Shown: positions 1-9,858 of the stretch, one piece after another
How the letters are laid out: the number at the start of each line of letters is the position of its first letter
Numbering within the stretch: the first letter of the stretch is position 1
Assembly: GCA_029204225.1 (NCBI GenBank)
Contig: MU836257.1
Location: 1-31,368, forward strand
DNA: 31,368 nt
From: Diphasiastrum complanatum
Lineage: Eukaryota > Streptophyta > Lycopodiopsida > Lycopodiales > Lycopodiaceae
Direction of reading: 5' to 3'
The notes under the pieces: generated by a model
The model's database searches: none
What the model saw: only the letters and a program-made list of their open reading frames with translations
What the model was told of the DNA's origin: nothing
Position numbers and translations under genes: made by a program

Positions 1-662
1 CCATTCGAAAATAGAGATAGTTATTTAATATGTAGCTAGCTAAGAAAGATCACTGCACACATTTCTAGCCTCTATAGTCTACCTGAATGTTGGAATCTAC
101 ATTTAACCACAAGCAAGAAAGGAAATCCAATCCACTCTACGATCCACAACTACACACAAAGGAGGGAAGGGCAAGATCATGAATGCATCATTCAAGAAAT
201 AAGCATGATCAAGGAGCTCAATGGATGGAGGCTCTTCTCATTTCAGCATGGAGTAGATACAATACACAAAACGCTCTTCTTCTCAAAGAGGGAGTCTCTT
301 AAATAAGCAAGAGAGCTCCTTAGGTGGCATCCTAGTGGCATTTCCACATTTCACAACTACAAATGGAAGTATGCTCTCCACTAGAGGTCACCATCAAAAG
401 GTGGCTCACTCTACTTTCTTTAAGAGGGGTCTACTTGCATTTATTACATTTGCCTAGAAATACTAGTTCCTACATGGTCATTCCATCTTTCGAGATTCAC
501 CGTGAGGCTTACACAATTCTTGCTTGTCATTCCTAACTAGCATTCCTCGGCTCTTAGTCTTCGTTTGTCTCGTCTTCTCAAAGACCTCCTCAGTCTAAGG
601 TGAGAGGTGCTCTTGGGTAGCTCTAGCCGAGTATCTTGGAGATTCGTTAGAATCAACCAACA
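1..662 (-). repeat. Probable 3' LTR (partial) of a Ty3/gypsy-like element
   Basis: No gene is seen here. Read on the minus strand, a purine-rich stretch (GGGTGGGATGA, about 663-673) is directly followed by TGTTGGTTGATTC, the usual layout of a polypurine tract and the TG start of a 3' LTR. The left end lies outside the window, so the TG...CA pair and the target duplication cannot be tested. The neighbouring minus-strand gag pseudogene at 2921-4218 has the matching orientation. No second copy of this LTR is visible in the window. Confidence 0.35.
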
Positions 663-2920
663 TCATCCCACCCTAATGTGTTGCAGGACCCACTACAACT
701 CATATTGAATGATGTCGTTATGCTTTTGCATTGACATCTTCGATCATCACTTGGAAAAGCGTCGATCCTCGTTCGCTTGTGTAAAACCGAGTGCTTATTA
801 CTGCCAGTCTTTATCAAAAAACTACTTTTGCAAGTTGCAGCAATGTAACCAGAATGTCTTATTGCTGCAAGTGGTTAACATTCTCAAAATTGGAGAGCTC
901 CCAGTAGCTTGACAATCTTGCATGCTTGAGTGCTTCCCGCATGTCTTTTTCTATTATCACTTGTATCTGCCATTGACGATTTCATCTCTGGTTTTTGGCA
1001 GACACTAACTTTTGGGAGGTCTATATCCTCCATTTTGCTTCTAGGCGTTTCTGCAGTTCTTCTCTCAGTTGGAATTCCAGTCTTGTCGATGCCCTTTCCT
1101 TGATGGGTTGCACATATCTTGGTTATCAGTCTTCAAGGGAATGGACTCATCGACAAATTAGTGGTAGAAACAGATTGGACGGATGGTTGATGACGGTAGG
1201 AAAACATGATGAAGGCTTGGTGGAAGGATGAAAGGACTGATAATACTACCATCATAGCCTTGGACTTGCAATGTCGAGCTTCGACCACCACTCACTGGGT
1301 GAGGAGCTCGCTTTATTTTGCAGGTTCACGGTTGTCTTCATCTTTCTTTTTCTACAGCTCTTTCTTTTGATCTATTACTTTCGGATCTCTTCGGGGCTTC
1401 ATAGGAGGGGATCTAACTATCATTGCTCCAGAGAGTTTGTTTTGATCAAGATCGATCTGACTCAACCGTTGCTTAAGTTTTGTCCTTTCCTCCTCAGCTT
1501 CTTGGATCTTTCTCTTTATTTCTTCTAGCTGATTTGCCTGCTACTTAGGTCTTCTTTTCTGGCTGACCAACCAGTGTAGATAGTAGTTGGTCTCCGCAAG
1601 ACATTTGCAATGATCTATCGGCTGCTTCAGTAAGACTATCAAAAACTGGGGATTTCTTAGAAGAACTGTGAATTGATGATAAACAAACAAATGGAAGGAA
1701 GGGTGGTGGTGGTGGTGACAATAGTAGATGGTGTGGGCGATAGGCACGAGAATGGATGCAGATGTTGTGAGAGGGCTAGTTGAAGAAGGAGACTGATTTC
1801 CCAATACTTGTGCTTCTCTTTTCTGAAGGATCTTCGTCGTGACTGGGGTACTTCTTCTGATTATGTCGCTCTGATTTGCCTATCTGTCTTCTTAGCCTTG
1901 TCATTATTGTCTTTGGTTTTGTTACCTTGGCTGTTGATCTTGTTGATGATGTTGCTGGCAATGTAACTGCTCAAGTGGATGCCTGCAAATCCACTCTCTC
2001 CCCCTCCTCCAAAATCTGTTGGTGGGGATGTTGTTGCTGGTAACTGTTCATGCTCAAGATTGGATCGGCGTGTGGAACACATAGTTGAAACACGTTGAAC
2101 ATGCGACTGGACTAAAGATTGAACAAATTTTAAGTATGCGCAAAGATCCTAAACTCTGTACAAGTGATCTACAGATGGATAGATGAATGAAATGTGTTCT
2201 TGATATGCTCTATGGAAGACTCTCATGCAGTAGCTATTTTGCATGCAAAAATCAATCACACAAAAGGGATGAAGAGGAGCAAGGAAATAAACAAATTGTA
2301 TAGAGAGAGAAACTGTATGACACTTGTCAGACAAAACTTTCACTCATCAACATTGATAATTCACCTTGACTATTGCAATATCTCATTGGTCTTGTAGAGT
2401 AATGAGAAAAACTCTGAAATGCCCTTGTCAAAACAAGGCAGGGTTGGTGACACTAAAATCTACCATCATTGATAGTAGATATTGTCAGATTGAGCTTGAA
2501 ATACATAGAAGGAGAAGGTACTATTTTCATTAGTATCCTTCGGATCATCAGACTCATAAATGAACCTCTTGTGGATTTCCTATTCTTAGATTTCGTTTGT
2601 TATATCCATTCATTGGAAATCTCATCAGAAAGTGGATCGTCATATAGAACTGAGGTTGCAGGAGTGGGGAGAAAATGTCAATTCCCTGGGGAGGTTGCTT
2701 TTGTCTGGGAAAGTAGCAGATGACGGAATATCGGTTTCTTCTACATCTTGCAATAACTCATTTCATATGGCATCTATGTGTGATTATTAATCTGGTAAAT
2801 GACGTGATGATGTAGAAGTTCACAATCATGCTAGGATCCTCATAAGAACACCACACGAGCACTATAGCACCCAACAGTTAGACCTGCTGCTCAATCGAGG
2901 GCAGGTAGGATCTTGTTGGG
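663..2920 (-). other. Decayed internal region of the left retroelement
   Basis: This stretch lies between the probable LTR and the gag stop codon on the same strand, where pol would be expected. I could not recognise protease, RT, RNase H or integrase motifs in any frame. Short open stretches on the minus strand are separated by stops. Two of them (1355-1540 and 1024-1122) encode coiled-coil-like peptides. The region is either very old, rearranged, or part of a different element. Confidence 0.4.
1024..1540 (-). pseudogene. Coiled-coil coding fragments, unrecognised
   Basis: On the minus strand, 1540 down to 1355 is open for 62 codons and reads as a highly charged helix with heptad spacing (it contains QLEEIKRKIQEAEEERTKL) followed by a basic proline-containing tail (SPPMKPRRDPK). 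It ends at a TAG at 1352-1354. A second piece, 1122 to 1024 in another frame, contains LEFQLREELQKRLEAK and ends at a TAG at 1021-1023. The biased helical composition in two separate places suggests former coding sequence rather than chance. I do not recognise the family. Some plant gypsy gag or extra ORFs carry coiled coils, but this link is inference. Confidence 0.35.
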
Positions 2921-4218
2921 TTATTTTGGGCAGTCTTTGAAACTGTGTTTTCTAACACAGTCGGGACACTTGGCATGGTACTTGGTCTTGACTGGACAAT
3001 CAACCATGAAGTGGCTGGTTTTACCACAGATGAAACATCTGTTTTTCAATGGCCCTTGCGTAATGGCATAGCCATCTTGTATGGCAAGTGGTTCTGGACT
3101 TTCAGGTGGATATTCGTGATAATGTGAGGAATGTCCAGATTGAGATGGTTGTTCTTCATATCGTTGGATGGCATGTGCTTGGATAGACTGAGATGTAGGA
3201 CAAGCATCAGCAGGATGCGTAGCCCGACAATGTGGGCACTATATTGGTTTTCGTCTATAAGGTACCTGTGCAGGGTTTGGCTGACTAGGCATACTGCGTT
3301 GGATAGACTTCAGGGTATCTTGAAACTCATTGGTGAGTTTCTCCATATGCAGTTGATGTTGTTGATTAAGCAACTCCAGCTATGATTTCCAAAGATGATC
3401 TTGGGTGTCCTCAATCGGCTTCGACTCATGGAGAAGAGTAGGGGTGCTTTCCATTCCATGGATTCATCAACCTCTGATCTCTCGTCTTCTTCTTTGATGG
3501 CATCAGACATAGCTAACTTTAGACTTGTATATCGTCATTGGATTTAAGCTCGCATCTTATCCATTGGAAGGTCGACTAAAAACCAGATGATGGGTATCTG
3601 TTCGAAGGGCGGTTCTTGTACTTGACTTTTGAGACGTTTGAATCGCTCATATAGTCTCGTACACATTCATCTTTTGTCATCTTGATGTTACTCAATTTGA
3701 CAAAAGGACTCTCTATCAAACAAAAGGGCTTAAAACGCTTGATTAAGAACTCTTTCAAAACTGACCAATCTGTCTTATCTTCACGATCAAGGTTAAAAAA
3801 CCAGTCACATTCTTTAGCAATCTTGGTCATGGAAAACAGTTGGACCATAGCGTCGGGAGATGTTTTGCCATAAACATCGCACAAATTCTCAAAGATCTGC
3901 AAGAATCTTTGAGGATCCAAAATACCATCAAATTTTGGTAGGTCTAGCTTGGGTGTACGTCTCTCAATATGAGCTCTGTGAGTAGCAAGGGCTCCATTAA
4001 GGGTGTTCTGGCCTATGAGAATTCAACATCATATAAATGGGCTCTGGCTCATGAAGACTCGCTCTATCAGGTTTCTGTCCCTCGAATTGGTTTGTGGATG
4101 GCTTGTGTGTTTGGGACCGCATTCGGTAGAACCTATGACGTCTTATTTGTTCAGTTGTAGGAGACCTTATTTTGTATGGATAATCTGTTGGAATATTAGG
4201 ATCAATATGTTGGTCCAT
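2921..4218 (-). pseudogene. Ty3/gypsy-like gag, frameshifted, three zinc-finger-like motifs
   Basis: Reading from 4218 downward, a polar N-terminus leads to LPKFDGILDPQRFLQIFE, the start of a retrotransposon gag (capsid) domain. The domain continues to about 3660 with the family's W..L..F..RF pattern (DWSVLKEFLIKRFKPF). The frame then shifts near 3655 and the next frame continues the domain (YERFKRLKSQVQEPPFEQ). After one or two more shifts, about 3370-2921 is a single frame with two internal stops. It carries CPHCRATHPADAC, the canonical knuckle CFICGKTSHFMVDC, and CPDCVRKHSFKDC just before the TAA at 2921. Gag packages the element RNA, and zinc knuckles bind nucleic acid. Three frames and several stops make this copy non-functional. 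The assignment to Ty3/gypsy rather than another LTR group rests on the capsid pattern only. Confidence 0.7.
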
Positions 4219-4439
4219 TGGATATTGTCGTGTATTTGTGGGTGTTGTATGGGTTTTTGGTGTTTTTGGATTTTTTAGGATTTTTTTTTTTTTAGACAAG
4301 CTTGACTTTAGTCAAAAAAAGCTTGGATTGTAAAACTGGGCTTGGTCATAAAATTGCTGAAATCACACGTGTGGGACGCCCTACACGTACTTTTGATCTC
4401 CTAAGCCCAACAATACCATAAAGATCAGACTAGCATTGG

Positions 4440-4959
4440 TTGACAATGGGAAAGCTGATCATAAGAAATATTATTGTGTTACAAGCAAGATCTGTCAACA
4501 AAACATAAGACTAAGCATCATAAATGCCTCAACAGGACTAGAGAGAGAAGATAGAAAGTACAAAACTCGTGTAGAGAGGGCACAAAGAGCTTGTCTCCAA
4601 ATTTGCATTACACACAAATTTCATCATTTTCTCAATGAGAGTACATCACATATATATAGATCCATGGACTCTCCTCCTACTTTGAGTTGAATTGGAGTTG
4701 TGAATCCACCTCTCAAGCTATCTAGACTTATTCAAGCCACCTCACTATGTCTAATTGTGCCACCTAGTCTTTTCATGCATTATATTTGGCATGTAAAGTA
4801 CAAATGGCAATTTCTATGGTAGCTCGAGTTTCTACTTCTACCTACCTTGAATATTTTATTCTAAGATGGGTCTTTACTAAGCCAAAAGAGCTTAATTCAT
4901 CTTTGGCATTTTTAGGACCCCTACTCACAACATTGGATAGATTTTTCAATATTTTGACA
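4440..4959 (-). repeat. Probable 3' LTR of the outer Ty1/copia element
   Basis: The right edge is supported. On the minus strand the RNase H stop (4978-4980) is followed by TTTTCAGGAGGAG, a polypurine tract, and then TGTCAAAATATTG, a typical LTR start. A TATA-like ATATATATAG lies at about 4650. The left edge is uncertain and could lie anywhere from about 4350 to 4440. No matching second LTR is visible near 14.5-15.6 kb, so the 5' LTR seems lost or too diverged to see by eye. Confidence 0.45.
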
Positions 4960-4977
4960 CTCCTCCTGAAAATGTAT

Positions 4978-5224
4978 CTAATGTGGATCAAGCATTGATC
5001 TTGAGATAAGACCAAGATTAGACCTATGCTTTGAGAAGGCACTTTTGCAAAGTGGCTTTGTGAGAAGATCAGCAATACATGAGTCGACGTGTTCCAAGTT
5101 GATTTCACCTCCAATGAGCTTTTCCCTTACAAAATGATGTGCCACTTCTATATGCTTGCTTCTTGCATGAAAAATAGGATTGTTTGCAAGAGCTTGTGCC
5201 GATATATTGTCACATTTGATCAAG
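4978..5224 (-). pseudogene. Copia RNase H, C-terminal part (after the nested insertion)
   Basis: This is the last part of the outer element's polyprotein. The CDNISAQALANNP block, the HARSKHIEV block and the ADLLTKPL tail are hallmarks of the copia RNase H end. The frame stops with TAG at 4978-4980, 18 bases before the proposed LTR. Removing the inserted element plus one target copy (5563 bases) puts this piece exactly in frame with the minus-strand RNase H piece at 10793-11275. It was therefore one continuous coding region until the insertion. Confidence 0.9.
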
Positions 5225-5229
5225 GGAAG
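5225..5229. repeat. Target site duplication, left copy (GGAAG)
   Basis: GGAAG directly precedes the left LTR and is repeated exactly at 10788-10792 after the right LTR. A 5 bp duplication is standard for copia-type integrases. Confidence 0.95.
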
Positions 5230-5873
5230 TGTGAAAAATACAGATCCTAAGTGGATCTAAACTCCAAGATCATTGGCTTGAATGCTTGCACTCCAAACTA
5301 CATAAGCTAGGAATTGGCAACACATTCTATGCTACCTAGAATGCAAAGAACTTGATCAAAAAGCATTTATCACAAATGGAAACTTCCATAAACATCAAGT
5401 GCGGCCCAAAATAGCATTATACAGTCCATAATACATCAGCCTACCACTTTTGGAAAGCACCTAAGATCATACACACAAAGCTTGAACTCAATCACTACAC
5501 AATGCCAACAATGGAAGGAGAACCCAATAGAAAAATCTCTCATTAAGCAAATGAATACAATGGATCTGCTCCAACCTGTTTCTCCACGGCCTACCTGCTA
5601 TATATAGCTGAGAGAGATGACTCTCTCTCTCTCTAGACCCTCCTTACCTAAAATATGCCCTATATAGGTAAAATTGGCATATATGTCCAAAATACATGAA
5701 AATGGACTCATTTCGAAGGTCTTGAAGTTTGACACTTCTTCATATTGAAAAAATACACTTACTAAAAATATCTAGACCTGTTTCACACGTGTGAAAAGTC
5801 AGATCCTAAACTATGTGCCATTTTTAGCAATTTTGGCCTAAAACTAGACAAGGAAATGTTGACAATTTTCACA
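5230..5873 (-). repeat. 3' LTR of the inner element (644 bp)
   Basis: It runs from TGTGAAAA to TTTTCACA and is identical to 10143-10787 apart from one base change (CATATTG versus CATACTG) and one inserted C within the CT stretch near 5625. A palindromic TATA-like GCTATATATAGC lies at 5598-5609 and TTTCACACGTGTGAAA at 5781-5796. Because the element is on the minus strand, this left copy is the 3' LTR. Confidence 0.95.
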
Positions 5874-5886
5874 CTCCCTCTTCAAC
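5874..5886 (-). other. Polypurine tract of the inner element
   Basis: On the minus strand the 13 bases directly before the 3' LTR read TTGAAGAGGGAG plus one flanking base, a purine-rich second-strand primer. The stop codon of the last long frame (5887-5889) abuts it, so coding sequence reaches right up to the tract. Confidence 0.75.
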
Positions 5887-6846
5887 TTAACTTGCTAGTT
5901 TTACAACACTACTTTGTTCCAACTTAAGAATGATCTCCATCATCAGAATAGATCTCTTCTCAAGGATCCTAATATGTACAAAATAGGACACAACATAATT
6001 GATATAGATAATAGTGTCCATATAGGATGCTTCACTATTTCTTACATCAATTTTACATAGAATCATAAAAATGGTACATGTAAAAGAACATAGAATCTCA
6101 ATTAATGAATTCCTCCATGTATCCATCTCTGGTTTCTCTGTAAAATAGCAGCAAACAAGTTGTAAATGAAAGTGATCAACAAGTGTTTGCATGCCTCCTC
6201 CACATTTCACTATACATATAGTGAATGCAACATGTATCTCCATGAATGAACTTCCATCACCACCTTGCCTTTGTAGATCTTCAATCCATGAAAGCCTTTG
6301 AGTGAATGAATGCCAAAAAGATGTGTTCCCTACTCCATTTGAATGACCAAAACCTGAACTTGAAATACTTGAAGTACCTCCACAAGATTTGCACACAACG
6401 CTTGATCCTACAATGTCAACAAGTTGCCAATTTGCCAACACTAGAATACTAGATCTTGAACTTTGTTCAAAAGAAAACATATTGACCACTTCAATACCTT
6501 TCAAGATCTGAATGAATTCATGTACTTGATCATACAAACCAGCAATGATAACTATTCCATCTCCAAGATCCAAAGGATGCAAAACTATGGAACTTTTATT
6601 GAAATTTGACAATTTCAACACATTGACATAACAATGTTCATACATGAGATTAGGCAAGTGAGGTAGAGTAAGAATACACTTCCTTGCAGCTCCAAAGACC
6701 TTACTTGAACCTTCAAGAACCTGTAAAAACAGATCCAAAATGCCTTGACCATTTGTCTCTTCTTTGATGCTTTTCACTAGCTTCGAATTGCCACTTGTCT
6801 CTTGGTGTTGATGAAGCAATCCAAGATCAACCTCTTGATCTTCCAA
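5887..6846 (-). CDS. Unrecognised long frame of the inner element (3' part)
   Basis: This 319-codon minus-strand frame begins at a TTG in overlap with the upstream frame (6777-8456), so it is probably the continuation of that frame after a shift and not a separate gene with its own ATG. It ends at the TAA at 5887-5889, just before the polypurine tract. It holds no RT (no YVDD), no RNase H and no integrase motif. It has a Cys pair (VVCKSCGGTSS, near the middle) followed by Ser/Gly-rich sequence, and hydrophobic stretches near the C-terminus (ILCSFTCTIFMILCKI). The length without stops in AT-rich DNA suggests it was under selection in the source element. Function unknown. Confidence 0.5.
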   Translation of the reverse strand: MEDQEVDLGLLHQHQETSGNSKLVKSIKEETNGQGILDLFLQVLEGSSKVFGAARKCILTLPHLPNLMYEHCYVNVLKLSNFNKSSIVLHPLDLGDGIVIIAGLYDQVHEFIQILKGIEVVNMFSFEQSSRSSILVLANWQLVDIVGSSVVCKSCGGTSSISSSGFGHSNGVGNTSFWHSFTQRLSWIEDLQRQGGDGSSFMEIHVAFTICIVKCGGGMQTLVDHFHLQLVCCYFTEKPEMDTWRNSLIEILCSFTCTIFMILCKIDVRNSEASYMDTIIYINYVVSYFVHIRILEKRSILMMEIILKLEQSSVVKLAS

Positions 6847-8456
6847 TAAGACATCAAAGATCTTGCATATGTGAACATCTTCAGATCTGAAACTCTGAAG
6901 ATACTCCCTCTCAAAACATGATTAAGATCCCACAAGATCTCATCAATGCTCAAATTTGACCCTTCACTATAGTTAGTGAAAACAATGCCACCATCATAAA
7001 CCAAAAGATAGATTCCAACATTTCCATTTAACATGAAGTAGAGTAGGTGAAGATGAGTATCAAACCTAATCAAAACAGCCCTCTTGAGTTCATAACAAAC
7101 CTCAATAAGCTCACCAATGATATCTCCCTTGCCTTGAAGAAGTTGCCACTTGAGTTGCTCCATGTAGTCTTCTTCAACCAACCTTTTGCCATCTTGACCA
7201 TGAATGAACAATCCACCACAATCATAGAATGCTTTGAGTTGATGAAGAGATGTTAGATCCATGCTTTGGATCTTCCCAAGAACCACTCTTCCATTGCCCT
7301 TTCCTTCACAAGACTCCCTCTTAATGCTAGCACCACAAAAGTTAGAAACCTCCCTCTTGATAGTTGCACCATAAGAAGTAGAAGACTCTTGAATATTAGA
7401 AGCCAAGAAAAGAATCCTTAGTACCTTCAACATAAGAGTGATTGAAGTACTCTCTCTTTTCAAACATGAACTTCTACTCAATGATTTAGGTAATGAGTCA
7501 TATGATAATGATTCTTCCTCACTATCGTTCATAAAAACATCATTCAAAGTACATCCTACTTTGAACACTTCACATACTTCTCTTCCTTTTGACTTGTGAT
7601 CTCCCTCACCAAGTCTCATGATAGAAACCTTTGATCTACTCTTTTTATGAAGAAATGTGACACCACTTGTTGCACAAATGACTTTATCACAAAAAGATGT
7701 AAAAGAACCATTTCCTTCAAGCATGCTCAAAGCACCATCATCTTTTCCCACATGATTACATACATCAATATGAAAAGAATTAGAAGAACAACCATCTTCT
7801 TGCAAAGAATGACACTTAGCATCTCCATCTTTTTCCATATGAACAAACAAGTCATTAGCAACAATCACTTCCAAAGAAGAATCTTCATCAACTCCATTGA
7901 TGAAGTTAGCTCCTTCCTTACCTTTTCCATTTTTGCACTTGCCATCTAGCACCATTGAAGAACCAACAAGCCTTGGAAGTCCATGAGTAGAAGAGTACAA
8001 ACATGATGCTAATTTAGCTCCACATGACTCCATATGACTAGTAGGTAACACTAGTGCATCTTCAAGATCCAATGGATCCAAAAAATTGACCATAGATTCA
8101 CCAAAGCTTGCCAAGTTAGCACAACAATTATCATCTCCAAGAAGTACATTAGATCTCAACCTAGATCTAGCATTTTGTTTCTTATGGCATTCATTTGCAA
8201 AATGTCCTTTTATCCCACAATAAAAGCACTTGAACTTTGACTTATTGTTCTTAGTAGAAGAGGAAGAGGAAGAGTGATCATGATCAAAGTTACCACCTTT
8301 GGACCATTTCCCTTTGCCTTTACCTTTGCCCTTGAATTTGCCTTTTGTGAAGAAAGCCTCTTCACCTCCACCTTGCAAGGATGCACCATCAAGCTTTGAT
8401 TGCAACCTATGTTCTTCAGCCAATAAGATTTCTTGCAAGTCAACCACACTTGGCAA
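6777..8456 (-). CDS. Gag C-terminus with CCHC knuckle fused to a long unknown region
   Basis: A 559-codon minus-strand frame beginning at TTG. The first residues (PSVVDLQEILLAEEHRLQ) are the end of the copia gag domain and are entered from the upstream gag by a frame change. Next come a Lys/Gly-rich basic stretch (about 37-50), a Ser run, and the zinc knuckle CFYCGIKGHFANEC (residues 77-90). After that, about 470 residues match no copia enzyme I know. In a normal copia element the D(S/T)G protease would follow soon after the knuckle; I cannot find it. The unknown part is acidic and Ser/Cys-rich in its first half and more hydrophobic at its end (HLHLLYFMLNGNVGIYLLVY). It overlaps the next frame by 70 bases. 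Captured host sequence or element-specific protein are both possible. Confidence 0.6.
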   Translation of the reverse strand: MPSVVDLQEILLAEEHRLQSKLDGASLQGGGEEAFFTKGKFKGKGKGKGKWSKGGNFDHDHSSSSSSTKNNKSKFKCFYCGIKGHFANECHKKQNARSRLRSNVLLGDDNCCANLASFGESMVNFLDPLDLEDALVLPTSHMESCGAKLASCLYSSTHGLPRLVGSSMVLDGKCKNGKGKEGANFINGVDEDSSLEVIVANDLFVHMEKDGDAKCHSLQEDGCSSNSFHIDVCNHVGKDDGALSMLEGNGSFTSFCDKVICATSGVTFLHKKSRSKVSIMRLGEGDHKSKGREVCEVFKVGCTLNDVFMNDSEEESLSYDSLPKSLSRSSCLKRESTSITLMLKVLRILFLASNIQESSTSYGATIKREVSNFCGASIKRESCEGKGNGRVVLGKIQSMDLTSLHQLKAFYDCGGLFIHGQDGKRLVEEDYMEQLKWQLLQGKGDIIGELIEVCYELKRAVLIRFDTHLHLLYFMLNGNVGIYLLVYDGGIVFTNYSEGSNLSIDEILWDLNHVLRGSIFRVSDLKMFTYARSLMSYWKIKRLILDCFINTKRQVAIRS

Positions 8457-8970
8457 GACTCTTGAATGGCAAAACTTTGCACAAGGTTAGCATGTTCATT
8501 TAGCAAACCATTCAACATAACTTGGACTATTTCACCATCTTTTATGTTCTCATCAATGCATGCTAAATCATCACTTAGGACTTAACTCTCAAGATAAATG
8601 CATGAGCACTTTCACCCTCTCTTTGCCTACTAGAAAATATTTGTCTCCTTAGGGTCAATACCCTAGATGTGGACTTTGATTCAAAGAGCTTCTTTAAGGC
8701 ATTCCATGCCTCACTTGCACTTTGACACTTTCCAACTTCCTTGAGAAGTTCATTTGTAACATTCATTTTAATGATATGAAGAGCCCTTTTGGCCTTCTTA
8801 TCAAACCTTTGTTGCTCTTGAAGTGTGAGAGGTCTCTCTTCAATTTCTGCAACTATGTCCATGAGTTCATTCAACTCAAGTAAGGACTCCATCCTCACTT
8901 TCCAAGTAGAGTAGTTTGATGAACTCAACCTTTCACTAGACTCTAGCATGATCCCACCATTGGAAGCCAT
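8453..8970 (-). pseudogene. Copia-type gag of the inner element, two frame changes
   Basis: It starts with ATG at 8970 (MASNGGIMLESSERLSSS). The first 131 codons form the N-terminal gag region, including LSSSNYSTWKVRMESLLE and the UBN2-like block (SEAWNALKKLFESK, LTLRRQIFSSRQREGES). The frame stops at 8575, but the domain continues in the next frame (LSDDLACIDENIKDGEIVQ ... LLNEHANLVQSFAIQE) to about 8450, and then in the third frame (PSVVDLQEILL). Gag forms the particle that packages element RNA. Both shifts have the same direction. The outer copia gag (13894-14247) runs through the equivalent region in one frame, which supports the alignment. Confidence 0.85.
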
Positions 8971-9178
8971 GATTCTAATGTTTCTTCAACTTTTAGGTTC
9001 TGTCCTAAAGCACTTAGCACTCACTTTTCTCTCAACAAATGATAGATAAAGAGATCTATGAAGATTTAGGACCCTAAAACACTTCTATCTTGAACCTAGA
9101 TGGTTTCCAAGCATAGAAAGGAAGATTGAAACACATGCAACACTTTGCACACACTAAGAATGGATTACAAAATCAAAC

Positions 9179-9650
9179 CAACCTGAACACACTCTTGCTT
9201 AAGCTCTCAAACTTTCCAGCAAGTGACCAAATCAAGTTATGGTGTGAAGAGTTACTTGCATTCTTAGAAAATACCCAAAACTAGGATGCCAAGATTACCT
9301 AGTAATGAACAAACTTGATCAACATATGATCAACACACTAAGATATTGATTCAACCTGTAAAACCACATGTAAACCACACTTCTAAAAGTTTATAAACTC
9401 CAGCAAGTGATAAATACAAGATTTAGAGGTGAATGAATGAGCACACTTAGTGAATCACAAGACTAGCTTCACTATCTTGTCAAATCTTGGTGTTTAGATG
9501 TAGATCTAAGATCACTTCACATGAGAATGTTCCTCAACCTGTTAAGAACCTGAAAACACACTTGCATAATGGTTAACACCTTCCAGCAAATGCTCCAATC
9601 AAATTACATAAGGAGAGTTACTTACATGCTCAACAAAGTACACCAAAATT
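9179..9650. repeat. Diverged tandem repeat, unit about 180 bp, three copies
   Basis: CAACCTG recurs at 9179, 9352 and 9535. TCCAGCAA recurs at 9215, 9399 and 9582, about 183 bases apart. Copies 1 and 3 also share GAGTTACTT(A/G)CAT and an ACCAAA/ACCCAAA stretch after it. The copies are diverged, so the duplication is older than the insertion. Confidence 0.6.
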
Positions 9651-9690
9651 TATGCCAAAATTGATGACAATCTTTACAATATGCTCTTCA

Positions 9691-9858
9691 CAATGGAGCT
9701 TACAATATGTTCACCCAAAAAAGGGGATCTTTCATCCAAATGGGAGCTTTGCTCAGCCTTTAGGAGAATTACAACTCACTCAAAAGAGCATTTGTCATCC
9801 ACTTAAGGAGAAGTTTCATCCACTTAAGGAGAGTGTTCATCCAAGAATGGAGATTGTC
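9691..9858 (+). repeat. 21 bp minisatellite (about eight units) in an open + frame
   Basis: Successive 21-base units begin at 9691, 9712, 9733, 9754, 9775, 9796, 9817 and 9838. Units at 9796 and 9817 share CATCCACTTAAGGAGA; the others are diverged. On the + strand (antisense to the element) the units are in frame within an open stretch 9652-9978 (108 codons) and encode a seven-residue period such as HPLKEKF, HPLKESV, HPRMEIV. Whether the + frame is translated is unknown. Confidence 0.75.

Noticed and set aside
3969-4299. Open + frames opposite the gag N-terminus
   Set aside because: The minus strand carries the gag capsid signal; the + frames show no family feature.
4978-5223. Independent small gene of 81 codons
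   Set aside because: It is the tail of copia RNase H cut off by the nested element, and it begins inside a domain.
9179-9858. CRISPR-like array
   Set aside because: Units are diverged with no identical repeat/unique spacer alternation, inside a plant LTR element leader.
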